From JBCDBL01 sp039183635 (lineage in GTDB: Bacteria > Pseudomonadota > Alphaproteobacteria > Caulobacterales > Parvularculaceae), in contig JBCDBL010000139.1 in the NCBI GenBank assembly GCA_039183635.1, positions 1 to 9,649 on the forward strand: a stretch of 9,649 bases of DNA, written 5' to 3'. Shown here one piece after another: positions 1 through 6,050 of this stretch. The notes beneath the pieces were generated by a model. The model was not told the origin of the DNA. It worked only from the letters and a program-made list of their open reading frames with translations, and made no database searches. Position numbers and translations under genes: made by a program. Within the stretch, counting starts at the first letter, position 1. Each line of letters begins with the position of its first letter.

Positions 1-437
1 ACAATATGGCGCCCGGCGTGGCGGCGTCGCCAAAATATGAACTCGCCATATCCTTAAAGGACAGGCGGGTTCCCCTTGGCATTGATCTTGACTCCTCTGT
101 TACAAGATATAACTACACAGTCCGGGGTGCATTCACATTAAGAGATCGTGACATGAACACCATCGTTTATTCGGGTAGAATAAACAGTGTGGCGTCTTAT
201 AACGTCGTGACGTCGCAGTTTTCCACACGTGCCGCAGAACAAGATGCTGTAGAAAAAGCGGCGCAGCGTATCGGTCTCGACATCGAACGTCAGCTCGCGA
301 TCTTCTTTACACGGCCCCAACAGAATTCCACTGAAAACACTACGCCTGAAGAGCCGAAAGATTTAATTGAGGCTTTCGAAGCGCTCGAGCCGCCGGAAGA
401 CGCCGCCATACTTGAGACCGACCCATGGTCGCCCTGA
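1..437 (+). CDS. lptE: LPS assembly lipoprotein LptE (5' end cut by window)
   Basis: LptE is the outer-membrane lipoprotein that plugs LptD and helps insert lipopolysaccharide into the outer leaflet. The visible part, about 145 residues, carries the core seen in alphaproteobacterial LptE: a YELAISLKDRR strand, a PLGIDLDSSVTRY segment, then a second strand region around VYSGRINSVASYNVVTSQFS, followed by an amphipathic helix rich in Glu, Ala and Arg. The reading frame is open to the left edge, and no signal peptide or lipobox Cys is present. The true start therefore lies upstream of the window, and the ATG at 6 is probably internal. The C-terminal ~40 residues are acidic and proline-rich, a variable tail. 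The stop overlaps the start of holA by 13 nt, so the two are almost certainly one transcript. Family assignment is by recognition of the sequence, not by a search. Confidence 0.85.
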   Translation, partial: NMAPGVAASPKYELAISLKDRRVPLGIDLDSSVTRYNYTVRGAFTLRDRDMNTIVYSGRINSVASYNVVTSQFSTRAAEQDAVEKAAQRIGLDIERQLAIFFTRPQQNSTENTTPEEPKDLIEAFEALEPPEDAAILETDPWSP

Positions 438-1489
438 AGGGCAGGTCTATACAGGACTTCGTCGCCGACAGGCCCGCCGCTATTTTGGCGGTTCTGATCT
501 ATGGCCCTGATGCCGGTCTCGTGCGGGAGCGCTCCGACGCGCTCGCCAGATCCGTGGTGAAGGATTTTCAGGACCCGTTTAATTTCATCGAGTTGACGGA
601 ATCTGAGATTAAGGGCGATGCGGCGCGTTTGGCGGACGAAGCAGCCGCCTTATCGATGACCGGAGACATGAGGGTTGTCCGTGTGCGCCTTTCTGGCGAT
701 GGCGCGGCGAAATCCGTAACGGCGTGCATTGACGCCCTTGAAAGCGATGCGTTGAAACCGACGGCGCTCATTTTGCTGGAGGCCGGCGAACTTACCAAGC
801 GCTCCGCCATACGCAAATCATTCGAAGGCGGTAGGCGCGTTGCGGCCCTGCCGTGTTACGAAGACAGCCCCAAGGATGTGCGCGATGTCATTCGGGCGGG
901 GTTGCGAGATGAGGATATCAGCATTGACGCTGAAGCTTTGGATCTTGTCGCGGCGGGTCTGGGCGGCGACAGGGGCCTCACCCGGGCGGCGATAGAAAAG
1001 CTGATCTTGTATATGGGCCCGAAGGCGTTGCGCGACGGGCCGGTCAATGTCCGCCGGACCGACGCCGCCGCCTGTCTCGCCGAAGATGGAGAGCACGCCC
1101 TTGATGCATTGACGGCCGCGGCGGCGGGGGGCGACTTTAAGGCGTTGGAGGCGGAGTTTCACAGGGCCTCCGCGGCCGGCGCCAGCACCATAGGTTTGCT
1201 GCGCGCTTTACAACGTCATTTTGACCGTCTTTATACGGCGCGCACCGCCATGGCCGGGGGACTTGATGCGGGGGCGGCCATGAAACGTCTCCGCCCGCCG
1301 GTGTTTTTCGCCGAAGCGAAACGGTTTGAAGCACAATTGCGCCGATGGGACGCGCCGCGCCTGGCGATGGCGCTGCAAACGCTCCATGACGCCGAACGGG
1401 CGGCGAAGTCGGCGGGTGCGCCCCAGGCGGCTTTGGCCGAACGTGCGGCGCTGCGCCTGGCGAGCCTGTCGGCCCGCAGCGCCGGTTAG
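425..1489 (+). CDS. holA: DNA polymerase III delta subunit
   Basis: HolA is the delta subunit of the clamp loader. It opens the beta sliding clamp so that it can be loaded on primed DNA. The 354-residue length matches the family, usually about 340. The N-terminus reads MVALKG, then AVLIYGPDAGLVRERSDAL (about residues 22-41), the degenerate nucleotide-binding region typical of delta. The middle has the charged helices of the AAA+ fold, and the C-terminal third (from about 215) is an Ala-rich helical collar domain, including LLRALQRHFDRLY. The ATG at 425 lies inside the end of lptE. There is no clear Shine-Dalgarno sequence before it, so translation is probably coupled to lptE. The following gene is on the other strand and convergent, so this operon ends here. 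Confidence 0.93.
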   Translation: MVALKGRSIQDFVADRPAAILAVLIYGPDAGLVRERSDALARSVVKDFQDPFNFIELTESEIKGDAARLADEAAALSMTGDMRVVRVRLSGDGAAKSVTACIDALESDALKPTALILLEAGELTKRSAIRKSFEGGRRVAALPCYEDSPKDVRDVIRAGLRDEDISIDAEALDLVAAGLGGDRGLTRAAIEKLILYMGPKALRDGPVNVRRTDAAACLAEDGEHALDALTAAAAGGDFKALEAEFHRASAAGASTIGLLRALQRHFDRLYTARTAMAGGLDAGAAMKRLRPPVFFAEAKRFEAQLRRWDAPRLAMALQTLHDAERAAKSAGAPQAALAERAALRLASLSARSAG

Positions 1490-1526
1490 ACGGGTCCTTG
1501 CTTCGCGACGGCGCTAAAGTGGTTTT

Positions 1527-1540
1527 GACACAAGCGTGTC
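1527..1540 (+). other. Small hairpin between convergent holA and L,D-transpeptidase genes
   Basis: A perfect 5-bp inverted repeat, GACAC then loop AAGC then GTGTC, sits in the 60-nt gap between the holA stop (1489) and the stop of the minus-strand transpeptidase (1550). It could act as a weak bidirectional terminator. There is no T-tract on either side and the stem is short, so this is only a suggestion. Confidence 0.25.
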
Positions 1541-1549
1541 GCTTTCAGA

Positions 1550-2053
1550 TCAAGCCTCAGCTTTTATTTCCATTACATCTTCCGGACCGAGGGTTTTTAG
1601 AAGGCGCAGCATGTCGGCGCGCGCCACAGCAATGCAGCCCTCTGTCGCCCGGTAGTCATCATGGGCGAGGTGAAAGAAAATGGCGCTGCCGGCCCCCGGC
1701 TTGGGCGGATCGTCATTATGGCCGAGAATAACGCATACGTCGTAAAGATGGTCGTCCCGCCACATACGTTCCGCGCTGGCCGGATACGGTAAAACGACCG
1801 GGCGATTATACTGCGGATCGTCTGGCGCGTCGCACCAGCCGTCGGCCTGCGTGATCGGCGCGACCGGCAAGCGGGTTTGGGGCGCCGTCAAGCGGTCAGG
1901 ACGATAAAGCGCCCGGCGTATCGCAAACGCGCCGATCGGGGTCGCGCCGTCGCCTTCGCGCTTGTCCAGGGCGACGCCAGCCGGCCCGAGCGCGCAGCGC
2001 ACGCGAATGTCGCCGGCGGCGAGCCACCCATCTGGCGTAACGATGATATTCAT
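1550..2053 (-). CDS. YkuD-type L,D-transpeptidase family protein
   Basis: YkuD-fold enzymes use a catalytic Cys to cross-link or modify peptidoglycan through meso-diaminopimelate. From the ATG at 2053 the protein has 167 residues. It shows the COG3786-like motifs KREGDGATPIG (about 31-41), a conserved GHN (111-113), FFHLAH with the probable catalytic His128, and ATEGCIAV with the probable nucleophile Cys140. The usual SHGC is replaced by TEGC, as in the short members of this family. No signal peptide or membrane segment is visible, which is odd for a periplasmic enzyme; its export route or real site of action is unknown. The frame extends upstream to a TTG at 2113 (187 residues), but that extension does not look like a signal peptide. 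Neither start has a good Shine-Dalgarno sequence, so the start is uncertain. Confidence 0.8.
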   Translation of the reverse strand: MNIIVTPDGWLAAGDIRVRCALGPAGVALDKREGDGATPIGAFAIRRALYRPDRLTAPQTRLPVAPITQADGWCDAPDDPQYNRPVVLPYPASAERMWRDDHLYDVCVILGHNDDPPKPGAGSAIFFHLAHDDYRATEGCIAVARADMLRLLKTLGPEDVMEIKAEA

Positions 2054-2115
2054 AGGTCCGAAGCTAAAGGGCGCTGGTACGGCGGTCAAAGCCTCACCTG
2101 CTTCATGGCGCAATT

Positions 2116-2144
2116 TTGACGTTTTTCACGCCGCAGCCTATAGG
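2116..2144 (+). promoter_or_regulatory. Sigma70-type promoter for cenR
   Basis: TTGACG (2116-2121) and TATAGG (2139-2144) are separated by exactly 17 nt, matching the housekeeping -35 and -10 consensus at 5/6 and 4/6. Transcription would begin near 2150-2152, giving a leader of about 70 nt before cenR at 2222. This is the best promoter match in the window. Confidence 0.6.
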
Positions 2145-2150
2145 AGTCTT

Positions 2151-2168
2151 ATGACAATGCGTGGGTGA
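2151..2168 (+). other. Five-codon reading frame (MTMRG) in the cenR leader
   Basis: ATG ACA ATG CGT GGG TGA lies just after AGGAG (2142-2146, four-nt gap to the ATG). It starts about where the predicted cenR transcript would begin. If transcription starts upstream of 2142 it would have a ribosome binding site; if it starts at 2151 the ATG would be leaderless. No function is known, and such a short frame can occur by chance. Confidence 0.2.
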
Positions 2169-2207
2169 TCCCGGCGTCTTGCGTCCGGCGCCCAACACCT
2201 TAAAGGC

Positions 2208-2211
2208 GGAG
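2208..2211 (+). promoter_or_regulatory. Ribosome binding site of cenR
   Basis: GGAG within GGCGGAG lies 10 nt before the ATG at 2222 and supports that start for the response regulator. Confidence 0.6.
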
Positions 2212-2221
2212 TTTCTATTTT

Positions 2222-2911
2222 ATGAGCCGACCGAAGAAAGTTCTGCTGATCGATGACGATGATCTGTTGCGTGAAACTTTAATGGAGCAGTTCGAGCTCC
2301 ACGACGATTTTGAGGTGGAGGAGATCGCGACGGCCGCTGCGGCGATCGAGCGGGCGAAGGGGGAGGAGCATATCGATTTGCTGCTTCTTGATGTGGGCCT
2401 GCCTGACATGGATGGCCGGGAGGCGTGCCGCGTTATGCGCAAGAACGGTTTTAAGGCGCCGATCATCATGCTGACGGGCGCCGATTCTGAAGCAGACACC
2501 ATTCTCGGCCTTGACGCGGGCGCCAATGATTATGTGACCAAGCCGTTCAAATTCGGCGTTCTGCTTGCGCGGGTGCGCGCGCATTTGCGCAGTCATGAGC
2601 AAAGCGAAGATGCTGTGTTCAAAGTCGGCCCGTATGAGTTTCGTCCGGCTGTGAAACTGCTGATTGCGGACAATGATAAGAAGATACGACTTACAGAAAA
2701 AGAAACCAATATCTTAAAGTTTCTCTACCGCGCCGGCGGCAAGCCGGTGTCCCGGGACGTTTTGTTGGACGAAGTCTGGGGTTACAATTCCGGCGTCACG
2801 ACGCATACTCTTGAGACTCACGTCTATCGCCTGCGTCAGAAAATCGAACCTGACCCTTCTAACGCCAGTATTTTGCTGACAGATTCGGGCGGATACCGGC
2901 TCGCGATTTAA
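2222..2911 (+). CDS. cenR: OmpR-family response regulator, CenR-like
   Basis: This 229-residue two-domain regulator is cytoplasmic and DNA-binding. The receiver domain (about 5-122) has the acidic pocket DDDD (11-14), the phosphoacceptor Asp57 in LLLLDVGLPDMDG, Thr85 and Lys107 in NDYVTKPF. The winged-helix domain (about 130-229) includes RLTEKETNILKFLYRAGG, the EVWGYNSGVTTHTLETHVYRLRQKIE recognition region and the final SGGYRLAI wing. The combination of VGLPDMDGREA, RKNGFKAPIIMLT, HEQSEDAVF and WGYN-GVTTHTLETH is what I recall for Caulobacter CenR, the essential envelope regulator paired with CenK. No histidine kinase gene lies beside it, and as I recall cenK and cenR are also unlinked in Caulobacter. 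It has its own promoter and leader. The stop overlaps the convergent DUF971 gene by 4 nt. The OmpR family is near certain; the CenR orthology is inferred from memory. Confidence 0.85.
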   Translation: MSRPKKVLLIDDDDLLRETLMEQFELHDDFEVEEIATAAAAIERAKGEEHIDLLLLDVGLPDMDGREACRVMRKNGFKAPIIMLTGADSEADTILGLDAGANDYVTKPFKFGVLLARVRAHLRSHEQSEDAVFKVGPYEFRPAVKLLIADNDKKIRLTEKETNILKFLYRAGGKPVSRDVLLDEVWGYNSGVTTHTLETHVYRLRQKIEPDPSNASILLTDSGGYRLAI

Positions 2912-3216
2912 TCGGCGCCAAGGTCGTAAAGGTACGCCCACGTATAAAGCCCGGTGTCGTGGCCGTCGTCGAAAATAAGGCGGACGGCGTAATTACCGAC
3001 CCGCTCCATATCGACAATGGCGACGTTCTGTTTTCCGGTGACGACTTTTTTTTGAGAGGGGTGATGGCCTTGCACTTCGGCGCTGGGCGAGTCCACACGT
3101 AAGCGTTCAGCGGTCAAACGCACCGCACGGCCGTTGTCGAAGTCGACTTCGAGAATGCGATCGGATTTCTTCAACCGAAGTTCGATCGGCCAGGGGACGC
3201 CGGTTTCGTTCGTCAT
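2908..3216 (-). CDS. DUF971 (GBBH-like N-terminal domain) protein
   Basis: This 102-residue protein consists of one DUF971 domain, the domain also found at the N-terminus of gamma-butyrobetaine hydroxylase and fused to some Mrp/ApbC iron-sulfur carriers. Signature segments are WPIELRLKKSDRILEVDFDNG (about 9-29), LRVDSPSAEVQGH (39-51), the VAIVDMERVGNYAVRLIFDDG stretch and HDTGLYTWAYLYDLG (86-100). No catalytic hydroxylase domain follows, so it is not a hydroxylase. A metal- or Fe-S-related role is often suggested for standalone copies but is not shown here. Its ATG overlaps the stop of the Trm112-like gene in an ATGA arrangement, so it is probably translated by coupling. It is the last gene of the minus-strand run. 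Confidence 0.88.
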   Translation of the reverse strand: MTNETGVPWPIELRLKKSDRILEVDFDNGRAVRLTAERLRVDSPSAEVQGHHPSQKKVVTGKQNVAIVDMERVGNYAVRLIFDDGHDTGLYTWAYLYDLGAD

Positions 3217-3425
3217 GTCAGTTTGGCGATGTCTGCATCGTCAAGCGCCCGCGCCTCTTCCGGCAGCATAATCGGACAGCCCTCCCGTACAGGAAAGGCA
3301 AGGCGCGCAGATTTGCTTATGAGCTCCCCGGCCGCCTTGTCATAGATTAGACCTTCCTTGGTCAGGGGGCAGACGAGAATCTCAAGTAGTTTAGGGTCGA
3401 TCTCAGCGGCGGGTGTTTCGGTCAT
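3213..3425 (-). CDS. Trm112 family protein (UPF0434, YcaR-like)
   Basis: This small 70-residue protein matches the bacterial Trm112/UPF0434 family. It contains DPKLLEILVCPLTKEGLIYD (about 10-29), followed by ELISKSARLAFPVREGCPIMLPEEAR (about 34-59). Cys19 and Cys50 remain, but there is no four-Cys zinc site like that of eukaryotic Trm112. In eukaryotes Trm112 activates methyltransferases of tRNA and translation factors; the partner of bacterial forms like this one is not evident from the window. The stop overlaps the DUF971 start by 4 nt, and the 82-nt gap upstream to the LON-domain gene shows only a weak AGG as ribosome site. Length and motifs are typical. Confidence 0.9.
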   Translation of the reverse strand: MTETPAAEIDPKLLEILVCPLTKEGLIYDKAAGELISKSARLAFPVREGCPIMLPEEARALDDADIAKLT

Positions 3426-3507
3426 GACGGGGTCAACCTAACTGTCTTTGTCGGTGAGACGGTTTTAGGGCCGCCGCCCGACATATACAATGAAAGTGTT
3501 GCACGCC

Positions 3508-4176
3508 CTATTGCAGCGGCGACATCGGCCCTTCTTCGCTTTCGGCGAGGGCCATCTCCATCAGCGCCGTCAGCATTTGCGAGCGATCGCCAAGGCCGTC
3601 GGCCTCCAACAGGGCTTGTTTCTCCCGTGGTTCGAACGGGCAAATCATGGCGAGGGAGTTGACCAGGGTCTCGTTGTCCGCCGTTTCTATGGACTCCCAG
3701 TCGGCTTTGAGGTCCTGGGCGCTCAAATACTCCTTCAAAACGCTGAGCAGCGCATCCCGCGCCGGCAGTTGATTGCTGTCGGGCGCAAGGTCCGCCTCAT
3801 AGGCGCCGATGCGCGCGAGCGCCTGACGATAAGGCGTGTCGGCGTCGATTTCTCGCTCGATACGAAAGCGCACAATTCCTGTCAACGTGATGAGATAGCG
3901 ACCATCCCCGGTTTCGGCGAACGAGGTAATGCGGCCCATGCAGCCGACGTCGTAAAGCGCCGGTACGCCGTCATCGTCCTCGTTATCGTCGCGGGTTTGC
4001 ACCATGCCTATGATACGGCCCGCGCCGAGGGCGTCATCCACCATGTTAAGGTATCGCGGTTCGAAGATATTAAGGGGCAACCGCCCGCGCGGCAGCAACA
4101 ACGCCCCCGCAAGCGGAAACAATGGAATGATTTCGGGGATTGCGGCCCCGGTTTTAAGGGGCGCGGCGTCGCTCAT
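3508..4176 (-). CDS. LON substrate-binding domain protein
   Basis: This 222-residue cytoplasmic protein carries the LON N-terminal (PUA-like) substrate-binding domain but neither the AAA+ nor the Ser-Lys protease domain of Lon. The hallmark is IPLFPLAGALLLPRGRLPLNIFEPRYL (about 17-43), then IIGMVQ (55-60) and VGCMGRITSFAETGDGRYLITLTGIVRFRI, followed by a C-terminal helical bundle. It is therefore a stand-alone domain protein, presumably a substrate recognition or adaptor factor rather than a protease; its substrates are unknown. An AAAAGG about 7 nt before the ATG supports the start. It lies 34 nt downstream of cnoX on the same strand, an arrangement I recall as conserved in alphaproteobacteria, which suggests a shared role in protein quality control. 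Confidence 0.9.
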   Translation of the reverse strand: MSDAAPLKTGAAIPEIIPLFPLAGALLLPRGRLPLNIFEPRYLNMVDDALGAGRIIGMVQTRDDNEDDDGVPALYDVGCMGRITSFAETGDGRYLITLTGIVRFRIEREIDADTPYRQALARIGAYEADLAPDSNQLPARDALLSVLKEYLSAQDLKADWESIETADNETLVNSLAMICPFEPREKQALLEADGLGDRSQMLTALMEMALAESEEGPMSPLQ

Positions 4177-4210
4177 CTCAAACCTTTTCAGCGATGTTCT
4201 GCTCTCTACG

Positions 4211-5122
4211 CTAAGAAAATAGGATCGAAGACAGCTTTCGGCGAGCGCTAAGGGTTAAAGGATCTTTCGGACCAAATGCTTCGAACAAAGTCAGCAGCTT
4301 TTTGCGGGCTTCTTCATCGTTCCAGGCGCGGTCGATTTTTATGATCGACAGCAACTCCTCCACCGCCTCTTCCCGGGCGCCGGCGGCCAAAAGCGCATTG
4401 GCGAGATCGAACCGCGCCTGGCAATCCTCAGGCGCGGCCGCCGCCGCCGCTTTCAACGCGGCGACATCGCCGGCGTCTTCGGCCTGCTCCGCCAGCTCAA
4501 GGGCCGCCATGACGCTCGCCACGGCGGGGTCCGATTGCTGGTCCGGCGGGATCAGTTTCAACATCTCCCGCGCCTTGTCGGCGCTGTTGTTGGCGATGTG
4601 GCAACGGGCGAGGCCGGCGATGGCGCTGACGTTCTGGGGGTCGGCTTGCGCCGCCTGTCCGTACGCGCCGGCGGCGGCGGACAAGTCCCCCGCGTTGAAG
4701 GCTTCGTCTGCAGCGTCGAGAAAGGCGTTGAGATCCTCTGCGCCGCCGCCCCCGCCGAGCCGATCGATCAAAGCCTTGATGTCGCTTTCAGGCACCGCGC
4801 CCATAAAGCCGTCCACGGGTCGGCCGTCGACGAAAGCGATGACGGCCGGAATCGACTGGATGCGCATTTCGCGGGCGATGAGCTGGTTTTCGTCTATGTT
4901 GACTTTAACCAGCCTCACAGACCCTTTCGCTTCCGAAACAACCTTTTCAAGGACTGGGGTTAATTGCTTACAGGGCCCGCACCAGGGCGCCCAGAAATCC
5001 ACCAGCACGGGCTGTGTTTTTGAGGCGGCGAGGACATCCTCGGCGAAGCTTTCCGTCGTGGCGTCTTTAATAAGATCCGCGGCCGGCGCGCCGGCCGCGT
5101 CGGATCCGATGATGGTCGTCAT
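4211..5122 (-). CDS. cnoX: Thioredoxin-TPR co-chaperone CnoX (YbbN family)
   Basis: CnoX combines a thioredoxin domain with TPR repeats, holds unfolding proteins under oxidative stress and passes them to DnaK and GroEL. From the ATG at 5122 it has 303 residues, close to the usual size. The thioredoxin domain (about 17-125) has FWAPWCGPC with Cys48 and Cys51, and the cis-proline Pro92 in SIPAV. The rest is a helical TPR array (about 130-300). The intact CGPC contrasts with E. coli CnoX, which lacks it, and agrees with the redox-active Caulobacter type. The frame reaches a GTG at 5200, but the ATG at 5122 is preferred because AAAAGGAC lies 8 nt before it. A run of five glycines separates the two domains. 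It is the first gene of the cnoX/LON/Trm112/DUF971 run. Confidence 0.92.
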   Translation of the reverse strand: MTTIIGSDAAGAPAADLIKDATTESFAEDVLAASKTQPVLVDFWAPWCGPCKQLTPVLEKVVSEAKGSVRLVKVNIDENQLIAREMRIQSIPAVIAFVDGRPVDGFMGAVPESDIKALIDRLGGGGGAEDLNAFLDAADEAFNAGDLSAAAGAYGQAAQADPQNVSAIAGLARCHIANNSADKAREMLKLIPPDQQSDPAVASVMAALELAEQAEDAGDVAALKAAAAAAPEDCQARFDLANALLAAGAREEAVEELLSIIKIDRAWNDEEARKKLLTLFEAFGPKDPLTLSARRKLSSILFS

Positions 5123-5130
5123 GGAGCCTT

Positions 5131-5138
5131 GTCCTTTT
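5131..5138 (-). promoter_or_regulatory. Ribosome binding site of cnoX
   Basis: Read on the minus strand this is AAAAGGAC, ending 8 nt before the ATG at 5122. It decides the start in favour of that ATG over the in-frame GTG at 5200. Confidence 0.6.
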
Positions 5139-5201
5139 GATGTGAGTCCGCCCTCTACATGGGCCGCCCTTGCCGGGAAAGCAACATTGGTTTCCCTCAC
5201 G

Positions 5202-5248
5202 CCTTAAAGCGGCGTCGCACCAATCGGAATGAGGACGAGGCTTTAAGG
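5202..5248. repeat. Inverted repeat CCTTAAAGC / GCTTTAAGG upstream of cnoX
   Basis: CCTTAAAGC at 5202-5210 and its exact reverse complement GCTTTAAGG at 5240-5248 are separated by 29 nt. The pair lies in the gap between the ProXp-ala gene and cnoX. A related pair occurs at 5836-5942. It could be a pair of regulator half-sites or the base of a structured leader; the function is unknown. Confidence 0.45.
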
Positions 5249-5302
5249 TCTTGTTTTTATGCCTTTCCAGCCGGCCCGCCACGCACTTAGCCCGGAAATG
5301 CT

Positions 5303-5824
5303 TTAGTCGAGCGGACGGGCCAGATCCACGATCAGCGGATCATGGCCGCTGGCGCGCAGGAAGGTGAGGAGACCTTCCGGCGACACGGCTGTTGAGGCGG
5401 TGTTTTCGAGCGGGTGAAAATATATCGGATCCTGCCGCAACAGCGCGTGATCAAGAATGACGTTCACCGCGATCTTTTGATCGTTCAGCAAGGCGAACGG
5501 CGTCACGGACCCCGGCGTTACGCCTAATGTTTTCAAGAGCAATTCCGGCGATCCGAAGCTCAGGCGTCCTTTTGCGACGCGCTTTGAAAGGGCCTTCAAA
5601 TCCACCTGGGTATCGGCGAAAGCGACGGCAAGGAACAGCGCGCCGCCCTTGTCTTTTAAAAAAAGGTTTTTCGAATGCCCGCCCGGCAGCTCCAGTTTAT
5701 GGGCGCGGCCCTCCTCCACGGTGAAAAAGGCAGGGTGATCGAACGTTTCGTGGGCGACGCCAAGGGCGTCGAGTCGGTCGAAAACGTCTTGTCGCGCAGC
5801 GTTGGTGGGGGCGGGATGCGTCAT
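5303..5824 (-). CDS. Prolyl-tRNA editing protein, ProXp-ala type (YbaK fold)
   Basis: This 173-residue free-standing trans-editing enzyme of the YbaK/INS superfamily would hydrolyse Ala wrongly attached to tRNA-Pro, as Caulobacter ProXp-ala does. Matching motifs are DHPAFFTVEEGRAH (about 29-42), LPGGHSKNLFLKDK (46-59) with the probable catalytic Lys52 and Asn53, and GVTPGSVTPFAL with the GxxxP element. The C-terminal FHPLENTASTAVS stretch is also typical. There is no aminoacyl-tRNA synthetase domain, so it is not ProRS itself. The ATG at 5824 has no clear Shine-Dalgarno sequence and TTTAAAG lies about 12 nt before it, so a short-leader or leaderless message is possible. It lies upstream of cnoX with a 180-nt gap that may hold a separate cnoX promoter. 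Specificity for Ala is by homology. Confidence 0.88.
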   Translation of the reverse strand: MTHPAPTNAARQDVFDRLDALGVAHETFDHPAFFTVEEGRAHKLELPGGHSKNLFLKDKGGALFLAVAFADTQVDLKALSKRVAKGRLSFGSPELLLKTLGVTPGSVTPFALLNDQKIAVNVILDHALLRQDPIYFHPLENTASTAVSPEGLLTFLRASGHDPLIVDLARPLD

Positions 5825-5835
5825 AGATTGAGAAC

Positions 5836-5942
5836 TTTAAAGCGTCGTTGCTTGAATTGGAAACGAGGCGGCGCCTGCGGTCTTTGTTTTTTCGCGTTGC
5901 TGGATGTCAAACTGCGGATATGTCGTCCGGAAACGCTTTAAA
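5836..5942. repeat. Inverted repeat TTTAAAGCG / CGCTTTAAA between divergent genes
   Basis: TTTAAAGCG at 5836-5844 and the exact reverse complement CGCTTTAAA at 5934-5942 are 89 nt apart, in the 226-nt region between the divergent ProXp-ala and acyl-CoA dehydrogenase starts. Each arm lies toward one of the two genes. The core CTTTAA is shared with the 5202-5248 repeat. Possible roles are promoter elements or operator half-sites; neither is shown. Confidence 0.4.
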
Positions 5943-5985
5943 CGATATGTGTCGTCGATTGAAAGTCTTGAGCTGCGTCGATGGG

Positions 5986-6014
5986 TTGACGTTCCGCGCG
6001 GGAGTGAAATTCTT
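5986..6014 (+). promoter_or_regulatory. Possible promoter of the acyl-CoA dehydrogenase gene
   Basis: TTGACG at 5986-5991 is a good -35 match. The candidate -10 at 16-17 nt spacing (AATTCT or ATTCTT, 6008-6014) is weak. It would place the transcription start about 30 nt before the ATG at 6051. Confidence 0.35.
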
Positions 6015-6036
6015 ACGCTAATCTAATTTTCTTTTC

Positions 6037-6042
6037 AGGAGA
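6037..6042 (+). promoter_or_regulatory. Ribosome binding site of the acyl-CoA dehydrogenase gene
   Basis: AGGAGA lies 8 nt before the ATG at 6051, an almost ideal Shine-Dalgarno sequence that fixes this start. Confidence 0.7.
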
Positions 6043-6050
6043 CGTCCGCC

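Noticed and set aside
3490..4251. A 253-codon plus-strand open frame opposite the LON-domain gene
   Set aside because: It is antisense to a well-supported gene, Arg/Gln/His-rich, with no recognisable fold.
4302..5207. A 301-codon plus-strand open frame opposite cnoX
   Set aside because: It is low-complexity, Ser/Ala-rich translation of the reverse of an Ala-rich TPR gene, so it is a mirror of the real gene.
5269..5296. CCGG...CCGG pairing after the ProXp-ala gene as a terminator
   Set aside because: Only four base pairs with a long loop and no T-tract on the minus strand.
5881..5942. A CtrA-type TTAA-N7-TTAA box near the TTTAAA motifs
   Set aside because: The TTAA cores are not repeated at the 7-nt spacing the CtrA box requires.
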